Source: Amylibacter sp.
GTDB taxonomy: Bacteria; Pseudomonadota; Alphaproteobacteria; Rhodobacterales; Rhodobacteraceae
Length of the DNA: 10,489 nucleotides
Direction of reading: 5' to 3'
Assembly: GCA_030625465.1 (NCBI GenBank)
Contig: DAOUQS010000046.1
Coordinates: forward strand, 1 to 10,489
A model generated the notes under the pieces. It saw nothing but the letters and a program-made list of their open reading frames with translations, ran no database searches and was not told the origin of the DNA. Within the stretch, counting starts at the first letter, position 1. The number at the start of each line of letters is the position of its first letter. A program made the position numbers and the translations under genes. Shown here one piece after another: positions 1-7,006 of this stretch.

Positions 1-870
1 ATCGAACGCAAGTTGCGTCAGGCAATCCGCGACCCCGATTTGCGCATCGGCCAGTTCATTCATCGCGCGTGACAGGTTTGCAAGTGGTGCGTCCAGCTGG
101 CCCTCGGCCTGATCTGCCGCGTCCTGCAACCAACGGCTGGCGTCGTGCATCATCGCCTCGGCACCTTCCGCGCCCAAGGCCGCTGCGGCCTTGGTTATAT
201 CCGCGCGAATACGTTCGCCTGCCTGCATCAAGCGGCGGCGCGCATCCAGTTGTGCATCTTCACCAGCTTCAGGCGCCAAATCGTTCAGTTCCGCAACCGA
301 ATGACGCAAGAAATCCGCATCCAGTGCGGCGGCTTCCAAACGCGCACGATCCAATGCAATTTGTTTTTTCAACCCTGACACATGCCGCCACGCGGCCCTG
401 ATATCGCTTAGGTCATGCCCCGCGAATGTATCCAGCAACGTCAGGTGGCCTTTGGCGTTCAAAAGCCCGCGATCATCATGCTGGCCATGCAGTTCCACCA
501 GACATTCGGAAAGCCTGCGCAAAACCTCGCCCGTGCAACGGCGGTCATTCACATAGGCGGTTTTTCGCCCATCAGGTGTATTGGTCCGGCGCAACAGCAG
601 TTCATCTTCGACAGGCAGACCTGCATCTTGCAAAACCGCACGCGCAGGATGGTCTACCGCCAAATGAAACCACGCGGAAACTTCCCCTAAATCAGTACCT
701 TGGCGCACCATATCGGCACGCCCCCGCCAACCAAGAACAAAGCCAAGACTATCTAGTAGAATGGATTTGCCTGCCCCGGTTTCGCCGGTCAGGACATTCA
801 AACCGGACTGGAATTCCAGTTCCAGCCGATCAATAAGCAACATATTTCGTATATTCAGGCCACGCAGCAT
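1..870 (-). CDS. recN: DNA repair protein RecN, N-terminal part (runs off the left edge)
   Basis: SMC-like ATPase that acts in recombinational repair of DNA double-strand breaks in the cytoplasm. The 290 visible residues are the N-terminal half of a protein that is usually about 550 residues. Residues 1–28 form the first ATPase strands. The Walker A loop GETGAGKS is at 29–36, and a Q-loop region ELHGQHDDRGLL at 127–138 matches the RecN HGQH signature. From about 150 onward the sequence is Ala/Leu/Glu/Arg rich, as expected for the first arm of the coiled coil. Walker B and the signature motif would lie beyond the window. The ATG at 870 is preceded by an AAGGGGG ribosome site about 5 bp upstream, 22 bp after bamD stops, so the two genes are probably co-transcribed. 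The frame is open to the edge without a stop, so the gene is cut by the window rather than broken. Confidence 0.95.
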   Translation of the reverse strand, partial: MLRGLNIRNMLLIDRLELEFQSGLNVLTGETGAGKSILLDSLGFVLGWRGRADMVRQGTDLGEVSAWFHLAVDHPARAVLQDAGLPVEDELLLRRTNTPDGRKTAYVNDRRCTGEVLRRLSECLVELHGQHDDRGLLNAKGHLTLLDTFAGHDLSDIRAAWRHVSGLKKQIALDRARLEAAALDADFLRHSVAELNDLAPEAGEDAQLDARRRLMQAGERIRADITKAAAALGAEGAEAMMHDASRWLQDAADQAEGQLDAPLANLSRAMNELADAQIGVADCLTQLAFD

Positions 871-892
871 AACGCCCCCTTGATGCCTGAGG

Positions 893-1747
893 TCAGAGCC
901 ATTCGCCTTTGACCGCTTGACGCCATGTACGGCTTAGCCATCTTTCGCTTCGCTTGCTTGGTTCATTGGTGGCAATGCCCTTGCCGGTCAGCAGCACATG
1001 GGTATCTGTATACCATTCCGTGCCCTGGAAATTATGCCCCAGGATCGCCCCTGCGGTTTGCGCATCAGCATCAAGCCCTAATGAAAGATAGGCTTCAACC
1101 AACCGGTGCAAAGCTTCCGGTGTGTGGGTGGTTGTCTGGAAATCCTCGACAACAATACGGAAACGGTTGATCGCGGCGGTAAAATGCCCGCGTTTCAGGT
1201 AATACCGGCCAATTTCCATTTCCTTGCCTGCCAAGTGATCCAGTGCCAGATCAAACTTCAGCAAGGCCGATGATGAATATTCACTATCGGGGTAGCGCTC
1301 AACAGTTGTGCGCAAAGCTTGCAACGCCTGAAAAGTGACCCCTTGGTCACGGCTGACATTATCGATCTGGTCATAGAAACTAAGTGCAATCAGGTACTGC
1401 GCGTAGGGTGCATCATCATCCGCAGGGTAAAAATCCAGATAGCGTTGCGCCGCAGAGCGGCTTTCTTCGTATTTATCCGCTTCATGGTAGGCAAAGGCCG
1501 ACATGATAACCGAGCGTTTGGCCCATTCGGAATACGGGTACAGGCGTTCCACTTCGGAAAACCGTACAGCGGCTTTATCGGCTTTTCGTTTGCTCAGCAA
1601 CGCTTCGGCAGATTGGAAAATCGCCTCGGGTGATTTGCCTTCAAGCGAAATGTCGCCGCGTTCAGTTCCCTTGCCGGAACAGCCCGCAACAGCAACAGCC
1701 AATGCAACACCCAGAACAAGCGATATTTTATTACGAAAGAAGGTCAT
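893..1747 (-). CDS. bamD: Outer membrane assembly lipoprotein BamD
   Basis: Essential lipoprotein of the BAM complex, which folds beta-barrel proteins into the outer membrane; it sits on the periplasmic face bound to BamA. At 284 residues it is close to the usual alphaproteobacterial length. Residues 1–22 are a lipoprotein signal: basic FRNK, a hydrophobic stretch 8–21, then the lipobox VAGC with the lipidated Cys at 23. Five tetratricopeptide-like helical pairs follow, at roughly 40–71, 77–110, 114–154, 178–207 and 210–240 (for example KADKAAVRFSEVERLYPYSE). The last 25 residues are basic and Trp-rich (SKRSERWLSRTWRQ), a tail I associate with rhodobacterial homologues. The ATG at 1747 has GGGTGGA a few bases upstream. 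An older name is comL/yfiO. It lies downstream of lpxC after a 152-bp gap and just ahead of recN. Confidence 0.94.
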   Translation of the reverse strand: MTFFRNKISLVLGVALAVAVAGCSGKGTERGDISLEGKSPEAIFQSAEALLSKRKADKAAVRFSEVERLYPYSEWAKRSVIMSAFAYHEADKYEESRSAAQRYLDFYPADDDAPYAQYLIALSFYDQIDNVSRDQGVTFQALQALRTTVERYPDSEYSSSALLKFDLALDHLAGKEMEIGRYYLKRGHFTAAINRFRIVVEDFQTTTHTPEALHRLVEAYLSLGLDADAQTAGAILGHNFQGTEWYTDTHVLLTGKGIATNEPSKRSERWLSRTWRQAVKGEWL

Positions 1748-1775
1748 TCATTCCACCCAAAGATATTGGAGCGAA

Positions 1776-1803
1776 CATATAACACAGTTTGCAAGCCTGC
1801 CAG
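1776..1803 (-). promoter_or_regulatory. Candidate sigma70-type promoter for bamD-recN
   Basis: On the minus strand CTGGCA (1803–1798) and TATATG (1781–1776) are 16 bp apart, each matching 4 of 6 consensus positions, and would start a transcript roughly 20–25 bases before the bamD ATG. The 152-bp gap 1748–1899 otherwise holds no ORF or RNA gene and no convincing terminator after lpxC. The match is weak, so read-through from lpxC is equally possible. Confidence 0.25.
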
Positions 1804-1899
1804 CACATTTTCGAATTTATTTCACCTGTCTGCAATATGTGTGATCATCGGCAATTCCATGCCCCCCACATATGCACATAATCGGTTTATAAAGGCTTA

Positions 1900-2820
1900 T
1901 TAAGCGGATAGGGCAAATTCTTCAGCTTGAATGCGTGCGCCGGGCAGCATTTCATTTTGCAGCGTGTCGCAAACAACCATTTCCCACGCACCGGGCGTTG
2001 AAAACAATTCATGCAACAACATATTGGTTGCGCGATGGCCGGCTTTGATGCCGGTATATTTCCCCAGAATTGGTGCCCCCGCCAAAGCCAGATCGCCTAA
2101 AGCATCCAGCATTTTGTGGCGCACGAATTCATCAGTACGGCGCAAGCCGTCAGGGTTCAATACCATGCCATTATCAATGACGATTGCATTGTCCAATCCA
2201 CCACCCTGTGCAAGCCCTATAGCCTGCATGGCTTCAACATCCTTGCGCATGCAGAACGTCCGGCAATCACTTAATTCGTGGACAAACGCACCGTTGGTCA
2301 TTTCCAGCGTTTTTTGTTGCTTGCCGATGGCCGCATCATCAAAATCAATGAAAAAATCAATCTCGAAAGTATCGGATGGCTGTAAGGTTGCGATGGTGTC
2401 ATCAAACTGGATCGAGACTTCTTTCAAAATGCGGATTGCACGTATTGGCGCATCCTGACTTTGAACACCGGCCGCCAGTATCGCGCGCACAAACGGGGCA
2501 GAGCTGCCATCCATTATCGGCACTTCGGGGCCGTCTATTTCAATCAGGGCGTTTTGTATTCCGGTCCCGGCCAAAGCCGCCATCAGATGTTCCACAGTTG
2601 AAACCTCAACACCGTCTTCATTGGCCAGCCGCGTACACATCCGCGTGTCGTTAACCGAATCGTAAAGCGCAGGTATTAGGTTGTTAGTGTCGGTTATATC
2701 CACGCGGCGGAACCAGATGCCGTATTCGGCAGAGGCAGGACAAATGACCAAACGCGCAGGCTTGCCCGAATGCAGGCCATGACCTGATAACACAACTTTT
2801 TTTGCAACCGTTTTTTGCAC
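1900..2820 (-). CDS. lpxC: UDP-3-O-acyl-N-acetylglucosamine deacetylase LpxC
   Basis: Zinc-dependent deacetylase that carries out the first committed step of lipid A synthesis, in the cytoplasm. The reading frame is open up to 2880, but there is no ATG there, only TTG. I place the start at the GTG at 2820 (VQKTVAKK). This gives 306 residues, against about 305 in E. coli, and puts the active site almost in E. coli register: Glu77/His78 in STVEHLMAALAG, His235 and Asp239 in HKMLDALGD, and His262 in AGHRATN (E. coli 78/79, 238, 242, 265). Thr188 lies in the CRTFCMRKD segment that lines the acyl site. The N-terminal SGHGLHSGK is also typical. The ribosome site before the GTG is weak (GGGTTGG). 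The gene follows a terminator placed after ftsZ, so it probably has its own promoter. An older name is envA. Function is secure; the exact start is less so. Confidence 0.93.
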   Translation of the reverse strand: MQKTVAKKVVLSGHGLHSGKPARLVICPASAEYGIWFRRVDITDTNNLIPALYDSVNDTRMCTRLANEDGVEVSTVEHLMAALAGTGIQNALIEIDGPEVPIMDGSSAPFVRAILAAGVQSQDAPIRAIRILKEVSIQFDDTIATLQPSDTFEIDFFIDFDDAAIGKQQKTLEMTNGAFVHELSDCRTFCMRKDVEAMQAIGLAQGGGLDNAIVIDNGMVLNPDGLRRTDEFVRHKMLDALGDLALAGAPILGKYTGIKAGHRATNMLLHELFSTPGAWEMVVCDTLQNEMLPGARIQAEEFALSA

Positions 2821-2851
2821 AGCCCAACCCGTTACTATTATTTCACTGTCA

Positions 2852-2880
2852 TTAATACCAAATGAAGCGTGAAACCCCAA
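2852..2880 (-). promoter_or_regulatory. Candidate sigma70-type promoter for lpxC
   Basis: On the minus strand TTGGGG (2880–2875) and TATTAA (2857–2852) are separated by 17 bp. Matches to consensus are 3 of 6 and 4 of 6. The predicted start of transcription, near 2845, leaves a leader of about 25 bases before the GTG at 2820. The element lies downstream of the ftsZ terminator, where lpxC would need a promoter. If it is used, the longer TTG-initiated lpxC reading is impossible because that TTG would be the -35 element. Confidence 0.3.
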
Positions 2881-2927
2881 CTCACAGATTATGTCCGATT
2901 GCTACAAACCCGCCATAAGTTGAAACA

Positions 2928-2959
2928 AAAAAAACGCGGCCATATGACCGCGTTTTTTT
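2928..2959. terminator. Rho-independent terminator after ftsZ, symmetrical in both directions
   Basis: A perfect inverted repeat has arms AAAAAAACGCGG (2928–2939) and CCGCGTTTTTTT (2948–2959) around an 8-base loop. Read on the minus strand it gives a GC-rich stem followed by eight T, only 18 bp beyond the ftsZ stop. The A-run on the other arm makes it work equally well for plus-strand transcripts. No plus-strand gene is present, so its main role should be ending the ftsZ message. Confidence 0.85.
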
Positions 2960-2977
2960 GTGTTTATTTAAAGTAAC

Positions 2978-4567
2978 TTAGTTAGCTTGCCGACGCAGGA
3001 ATGCCGGAATTTCGATCCGCTCTTGATCTTCATCCATTGCAGGTTCTTCCCGAACCGACGAAAGACTTGGCGGATTTACATGATCACGCACAGGTGTTTT
3101 GCGATCCTCATGGTGGCCGGTCATCTTGGAAATCAGACTGTTAAGACCAAATCCGCGCGGTTTTTCTGCGCGATGACTTGTTGTATCTTCAGCTTCGGCA
3201 GCCGGGCGATTGGCCGCTTTTGATGCAGCCGCATGTAGTCGCGCCATGGTTTCAACACTTGGCTGGCCAACCGGTTGCGGCTGTGGTGCGACAAATGTCG
3301 AACGATCATCATCTTCTTCCATCTGAAAAAAATCATCCGCGCTGCTATCCTGGCTTGCTGCCGGTTGGTATGCAGGAGGCGGCAAATCACTTTTCGTATC
3401 ATCCGCAAACAAAGTGTCACCGATCGGTTCTTCGTCAAAGATATCCGGCTCGACCGCGTGCAAATCCACCTCTGCCACATCCTCGGCTTCGGGCTGACTT
3501 GTCTCGGCCACCGCATCATCATCATTATCTTCCAATGAAACAGATTGTGCCAAAGGCGCTTTCATCGAACGGCGCGGCACCGGCATGTCATCAACTTTGA
3601 ATGCAGCATCTATGCCCGTTGCCACCACGGACACGCGCATCACACCTTCAAGACCGGTATCAAGCGTAGAGCCGACGATGATATTTGCTTCTTCGTCAAC
3701 TTCTTCACGGATACGGTTGGCCGCTTCATCCATTTCAAACAACGTCAGGTCATGACCGCCTGTAATGTTGATCAAAACGCCATGCGCGCCTTTCAGGGAA
3801 ATCTCGTCCAGCAGCGGGTTCGCGATGGCTTTTTCGGCGGCCTGTATGGCACGATCCTCACCCGAGGACTCACCCGTACCCATCATAGCCTTACCCATCT
3901 CGTCCATAATTGCGCGAATATCGGCAAAATCCAGATTGATGATACCGGGGCGGACCATCAGATCGGTCACACCTTTAACGCCTTGATACAGAACATCGTC
4001 TGCCATCTGGAACGCTTCGGTAAATGTGGTTTTTTCATTGGCGATGCGAAACAGGTTCTGGTTCGGGATGACAATCAACGTATCCACAACCTTTTGCAGG
4101 GCCTCGACCCCGTCTTCTGCCTGGCGCATCCGTTTGGTACCTTCAAACTGGAACGGCTTGGTGACAACACCAACGGTCAGAACACCCAGTTCACGTGCGG
4201 CCTGCGCAATGATCGGTGCCGCACCTGTGCCTGTACCACCGCCCATACCGGCAGTGATGAAACACATGTGGCTACCAACCAATTGATCAACGATCGCTTC
4301 AATGCTTTCTTCGGCGGAAGAGGCACCTACGGATGGTCGCGCGCCCGCGCCCAGACCTTCGGTGACTTTTTCACCCATTTGAATTTTGTTTGTTGCCTTG
4401 GATGACTGCAATGCCTGCGCATCCGTATTCGCCACAACAAAGTCGACGCCTTCCAGGCTTTTTTCGATCATATTGTTCACAGCATTGCCGCCAGCACCGC
4501 CAACGCCAAAAACTGTAATGTGTGGTTTCAGATCAGCCATTTCTGGCATACGTAAATTCAAGGTCAT
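2978..4567 (-). CDS. ftsZ: Cell division protein FtsZ
   Basis: Tubulin-like GTPase that forms the Z ring at mid-cell and recruits the divisome. The 529 residues divide into a globular GTPase part (about 15–330), a long linker (331–515) and a C-terminal peptide. The GTP-binding loop GGGTGTG is at 109–115 and the catalytic T7 loop NLDFADI at 211–217. The first glycine-rich loop [14 protein letters not shown] is at 20–33. The end [11 protein letters not shown] (516–526) is the tail that docks FtsA and other anchors. The linker is strongly acidic at about 346–421, then basic, and carries a hydrophobic block [13 protein letters not shown] at 472–484. Long linkers are usual in alphaproteobacteria. 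The ATG at 4567 has GGCGGA 7 bp upstream; MTLNL is a familiar rhodobacterial N-terminus. The gene is separated from ftsA by 222 bp and is followed by a strong terminator. Confidence 0.98.
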   Translation of the reverse strand: MTLNLRMPEMADLKPHITVFGVGGAGGNAVNNMIEKSLEGVDFVVANTDAQALQSSKATNKIQMGEKVTEGLGAGARPSVGASSAEESIEAIVDQLVGSHMCFITAGMGGGTGTGAAPIIAQAARELGVLTVGVVTKPFQFEGTKRMRQAEDGVEALQKVVDTLIVIPNQNLFRIANEKTTFTEAFQMADDVLYQGVKGVTDLMVRPGIINLDFADIRAIMDEMGKAMMGTGESSGEDRAIQAAEKAIANPLLDEISLKGAHGVLINITGGHDLTLFEMDEAANRIREEVDEEANIIVGSTLDTGLEGVMRVSVVATGIDAAFKVDDMPVPRRSMKAPLAQSVSLEDNDDDAVAETSQPEAEDVAEVDLHAVEPDIFDEEPIGDTLFADDTKSDLPPPAYQPAASQDSSADDFFQMEEDDDRSTFVAPQPQPVGQPSVETMARLHAAASKAANRPAAEAEDTTSHRAEKPRGFGLNSLISKMTGHHEDRKTPVRDHVNPPSLSSVREEPAMDEDQERIEIPAFLRRQAN

Positions 4568-4620
4568 GATATGGTCCGCCTGTGTTGTCTGCTTGGCCGA
4601 ATTCTTCGGTCCTTATTACT

Positions 4621-4645
4621 GATTCGTATCGTAACGCAGCGATTC
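4621..4645. promoter_or_regulatory. Pair of GANTC (CcrM-type) methylation sites upstream of ftsZ
   Basis: GATTC occurs at 4621–4625 and again at 4641–4645 on the plus strand (GAATC on the minus strand), 20 bp apart, about two helical turns. GANTC is the target of the cell-cycle methyltransferase CcrM of alphaproteobacteria, and in Caulobacter the ftsZ promoter is known to respond to GANTC methylation. The sites are seen directly; a regulatory role here is inference. Confidence 0.45.
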
Positions 4646-4656
4646 GGCCACGTCAC
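4628..4656 (-). promoter_or_regulatory. Candidate ftsZ promoter in the ftsA-ftsZ gap
   Basis: The 222-bp gap 4568–4789 has no ORF of its own. On the minus strand GTGACG (4656–4651) and TACGAT (4633–4628) are spaced by 17 bp, each matching 4 of 6 consensus bases. Transcription would start near 4621, leaving a leader of about 54 bases to the ftsZ ATG. A GANTC site lies in the spacer and another at the predicted start, and a dyad overlaps the -35 element. Dedicated ftsZ promoters in this gap are common in alphaproteobacteria, which supports the placement but not the exact bases. Confidence 0.35.
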
Positions 4657-4676
4657 GAAAAATCGTGTTGGAACAC
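4654..4676. repeat. Two overlapping short inverted repeats upstream of ftsZ
   Basis: CACGA-aaaa-TCGTG (4654–4667) and GTGTT-gg-AACAC (4665–4676) are both perfect 5-bp-arm dyads and share three bases. They sit on and just upstream of the candidate ftsZ -35 element. No T-run follows either one, so they do not look like terminators. They could be operator half-sites or chance; I do not recognise a known regulator's motif. Confidence 0.35.
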
Positions 4677-4789
4677 ACTAAATATAGTGATTTCACGCCT
4701 TTCGGCCCTATTTATGGCAATTTGTCGCTTGTAACTTAGCAAGTCTTGTCAGCACGGGCATATTTGGCAGCAGTCAGGTTGGTGGCGCA

Positions 4790-6124
4790 CTACCAATTAT
4801 CCTTGAACCAGCGCATGGCTTTTTTCAGCGGTCGCCCGCCGATCCGTTCAATCGGTAAATCAAAGTCCCAACATTCATCTTGCGGATGTGCTGCATACAT
4901 CGCCAAACCAATGGCGGACGCAAACGCGGGGCCGGTTGCCGCCTGGGGCAGGCCCTGAACCCGTATCGGGCGACCAAGGCGTACATTCTGGCCCAGAATT
5001 TTACTGGCAAGGCTTTCCAGCCCCGGTATCTGGCTGGTCCCACCGGTCAGAACAATCCGCTGACTTGGCAAATGATCAAAACCGGACGCATCCAGAAACA
5101 TACGCGCACCTTCCAGAATTTCCTCCAGACGCGGGCGCATCACCCCGATCAATTCGGCGCGGCTGATACGGCGGCGGTCATGGTCATAATCACCGGTCTC
5201 CCCACCCACCTCTATCATTTCACGATCATCTATAGATGTGGCAATCACACCGCCGTGCAGTGTTTTGATCCGCTCGGCCGCAGCGTGGGTCATTTGCAGA
5301 CCTTTCGAGATATCGGACGTAACGGAATCGCCACCCATCCGAACACTATCACCATAGATCATATGCTTTTTCAAAAACACTGATACGCTTGTGGTTCCAC
5401 CGCCTATATCGACACAGGCAGCACCCAGTTCCTGTTCATCCTCGACCAGTGCCGAAACGCCACTTGTATACGCAGCCGAGGCGACGCCTGCCAGTTCCAG
5501 ATCGCACCGTTTCACGCATTTCAGCAAGTTTTCGATGGCTTGTGTATCTATCGTCAGAAGGTGCATATCGACCGACAAACGGTTGCCGATCTGCCCACGC
5601 GGATCGGTCAAACCACTGCGGTGGTCCAATGTAAAGTTGACCGGCATCGCATGGACGGTTTCACGCCCGACACCGTAATCCGGAATGTCGCAACCTGCCA
5701 GAACGCGGCCGATATCCTGATCGGTGACATTCCCGTTTTCCAGTTCAACCTCGCCTGCAACACCGTATGATCTGGGATCAGCACCGGCAAGGCAGGCAAT
5801 AACATGGTCCACACGCACGTTGGCCATTTTCTGTGCGCCCTGCACCACAGTACGAATAGCACGCTCGGTTTCATCCATCGCGGTAATTTCGCCAAACCGC
5901 ACACCGCGCGAACGTGTTGTCGCCACACCGATAACCCGAAATGCACCATGGCTGGCCAATGCCGCGTTACCCAGTCGCGGTTCGTTGACCGTACGGGCAT
6001 CAAATTGCAAAACCATACAGGCCATTTTGCTTGTGCCCACGTCCAGCACTGCCACCAATCCGCGCTGCAAAGCACTTTGCCGCTTTTGGCGCATGGCGCG
6101 TTGTGTCTCGTACAAATATGACAT
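4790..6124 (-). CDS. ftsA: Cell division protein FtsA
   Basis: Actin-like ATPase that anchors FtsZ filaments to the inner membrane and helps activate septal wall synthesis. The 444 residues carry the actin-fold signatures in order: phosphate-1 VLDVGTSK at 26–33, the FtsA-specific 1C domain at about 90–180, phosphate-2 DIGGGT at 239–244, and the adenosine loop LTGGTSQIPG at 359–368. The last residues (GRPLKKAMRWFKDNW, 430–444) form a basic, Trp-containing amphipathic helix, the usual membrane anchor. The N-terminus has about 20 basic extra residues before the first strand. The ATG at 6124 lies 3 bp after the ftsQ stop, and a strong GGAGAGGA site is embedded in the ftsQ end (6142–6135), 10 bp upstream, so translation is probably coupled. 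Confidence 0.97.
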   Translation of the reverse strand: MSYLYETQRAMRQKRQSALQRGLVAVLDVGTSKMACMVLQFDARTVNEPRLGNAALASHGAFRVIGVATTRSRGVRFGEITAMDETERAIRTVVQGAQKMANVRVDHVIACLAGADPRSYGVAGEVELENGNVTDQDIGRVLAGCDIPDYGVGRETVHAMPVNFTLDHRSGLTDPRGQIGNRLSVDMHLLTIDTQAIENLLKCVKRCDLELAGVASAAYTSGVSALVEDEQELGAACVDIGGGTTSVSVFLKKHMIYGDSVRMGGDSVTSDISKGLQMTHAAAERIKTLHGGVIATSIDDREMIEVGGETGDYDHDRRRISRAELIGVMRPRLEEILEGARMFLDASGFDHLPSQRIVLTGGTSQIPGLESLASKILGQNVRLGRPIRVQGLPQAATGPAFASAIGLAMYAAHPQDECWDFDLPIERIGGRPLKKAMRWFKDNW

Positions 6125-6127
6125 CTT

Positions 6128-7006
6128 TTAGTTATCCTCTCCGCTTGCGATCAAACGCAACTTTTTCAATCCATCCAGTGCGGGATCCGAAAGCCGTAAT
6201 ATCGGCTTGCGACCATCCCTTATGTCCACAACAGTAATGTCGCGGTTCAAAATATCCTGCGCCCTGTGCAACGCCAAAATGCGCCCCAGAGCGGCTATCG
6301 GTTGATCCTCGGGCAGTTTTAGCACCTGATCGCGGTCCAAAAACACATCCCAACGTCTTTCGCCCATACGCTTCAAGCCGCGTACACGGCCCGCAACCGG
6401 GGATAATTTCTTGAATATCGCCAAAGCCTGACCAGTATGTTCCTGAACACCGGCACCGGTTATCAAGGGCAAATCCGTACGATCCAAACGCGAGGTTAAC
6501 CGCCCGGATTTATGGCCTTGCGCATCAAGCAAAACCAGACCTTCTTGGCTGCGCCAGATCAAGGCGGGGGCGCGCATAACCACACCGACCTCCAAAATAC
6601 CCTTCGCGCCAATTAAGATCGAAACCGCCTCAACCGCCTCGATCTTTTCGACATTGGTTTTCATGGTTTCCAGATCAAGATGAAAGGTGCTGATCGGCAG
6701 TTTGACGGCCAAACTGTCACGCACCATCTTATCCACATCCGCAGATACCCCCTGAATGCGCATCTGCTGAACCATAAATTCAGGGCGCTGTTCAATTGTC
6801 ATGCGTGCATTATGAAACGATGTCACAATTTTTTGCTGCACCGCAGGGTCACGCAAATATGTCAGTACCACAATCAAAACACATACGACCGGCAGGCCGG
6901 TGCGGATCAAGGCGCGGTAAAACGGCGTTAACCACAAACGGTGAAGTTTATACTTTACCCGACTTGGGGCCGGATCATGCCGGGTTGGCATATCTACCTG
7001 TTGCAT
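6128..7006 (-). CDS. ftsQ: Cell division protein FtsQ
   Basis: Single-pass inner-membrane protein of the divisome that links early and late division proteins through FtsB and FtsL. The 292 residues show a basic cytoplasmic tail (1–32), one transmembrane helix at about 35–51, a POTRA-type domain at about 76–147 (FMVQQMRIQGVSADVDKMV...) and a C-terminal FtsQ beta domain. Within the latter, ERRWDVFLDRDQVLKLPED (216–234) is a typical alphaproteobacterial FtsQ stretch. The start ATG at 7006 lies inside the end of ddl, giving a 13-bp overlap, and has AGAGGA 6 bp upstream (7018–7013). A second in-frame ATG five codons on (6991) lacks as good a site. The sequence is divergent, as FtsQ always is; identification rests on domain order, motifs and position between ddl and ftsA. 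Confidence 0.95.
   Translation of the reverse strand: MQQVDMPTRHDPAPSRVKYKLHRLWLTPFYRALIRTGLPVVCVLIVVLTYLRDPAVQQKIVTSFHNARMTIEQRPEFMVQQMRIQGVSADVDKMVRDSLAVKLPISTFHLDLETMKTNVEKIEAVEAVSILIGAKGILEVGVVMRAPALIWRSQEGLVLLDAQGHKSGRLTSRLDRTDLPLITGAGVQEHTGQALAIFKKLSPVAGRVRGLKRMGERRWDVFLDRDQVLKLPEDQPIAALGRILALHRAQDILNRDITVVDIRDGRKPILRLSDPALDGLKKLRLIASGEDN

Noticed and set aside
69..836. Several plus-strand open frames at the left edge
   Set aside because: They lie opposite recN, whose minus-strand frame translates without interruption and contains Walker A and Q-loop motifs; the plus-strand products are low-complexity Arg/Pro/His-rich shadows.
3545..4405. 286-codon open frame on the plus strand, opposite ftsZ
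   Set aside because: It is an antisense shadow of a highly conserved gene with strong codon bias; its translation shows no recognisable domain, and ftsZ on the other strand has every family motif.
4654..4667. CACGA-N4-TCGTG hairpin as a terminator after ftsA
   Set aside because: The stem is only 5 bp, no T-run follows on the minus strand, and it lies over 120 bp beyond the ftsA stop; a regulatory dyad or chance is more likely.
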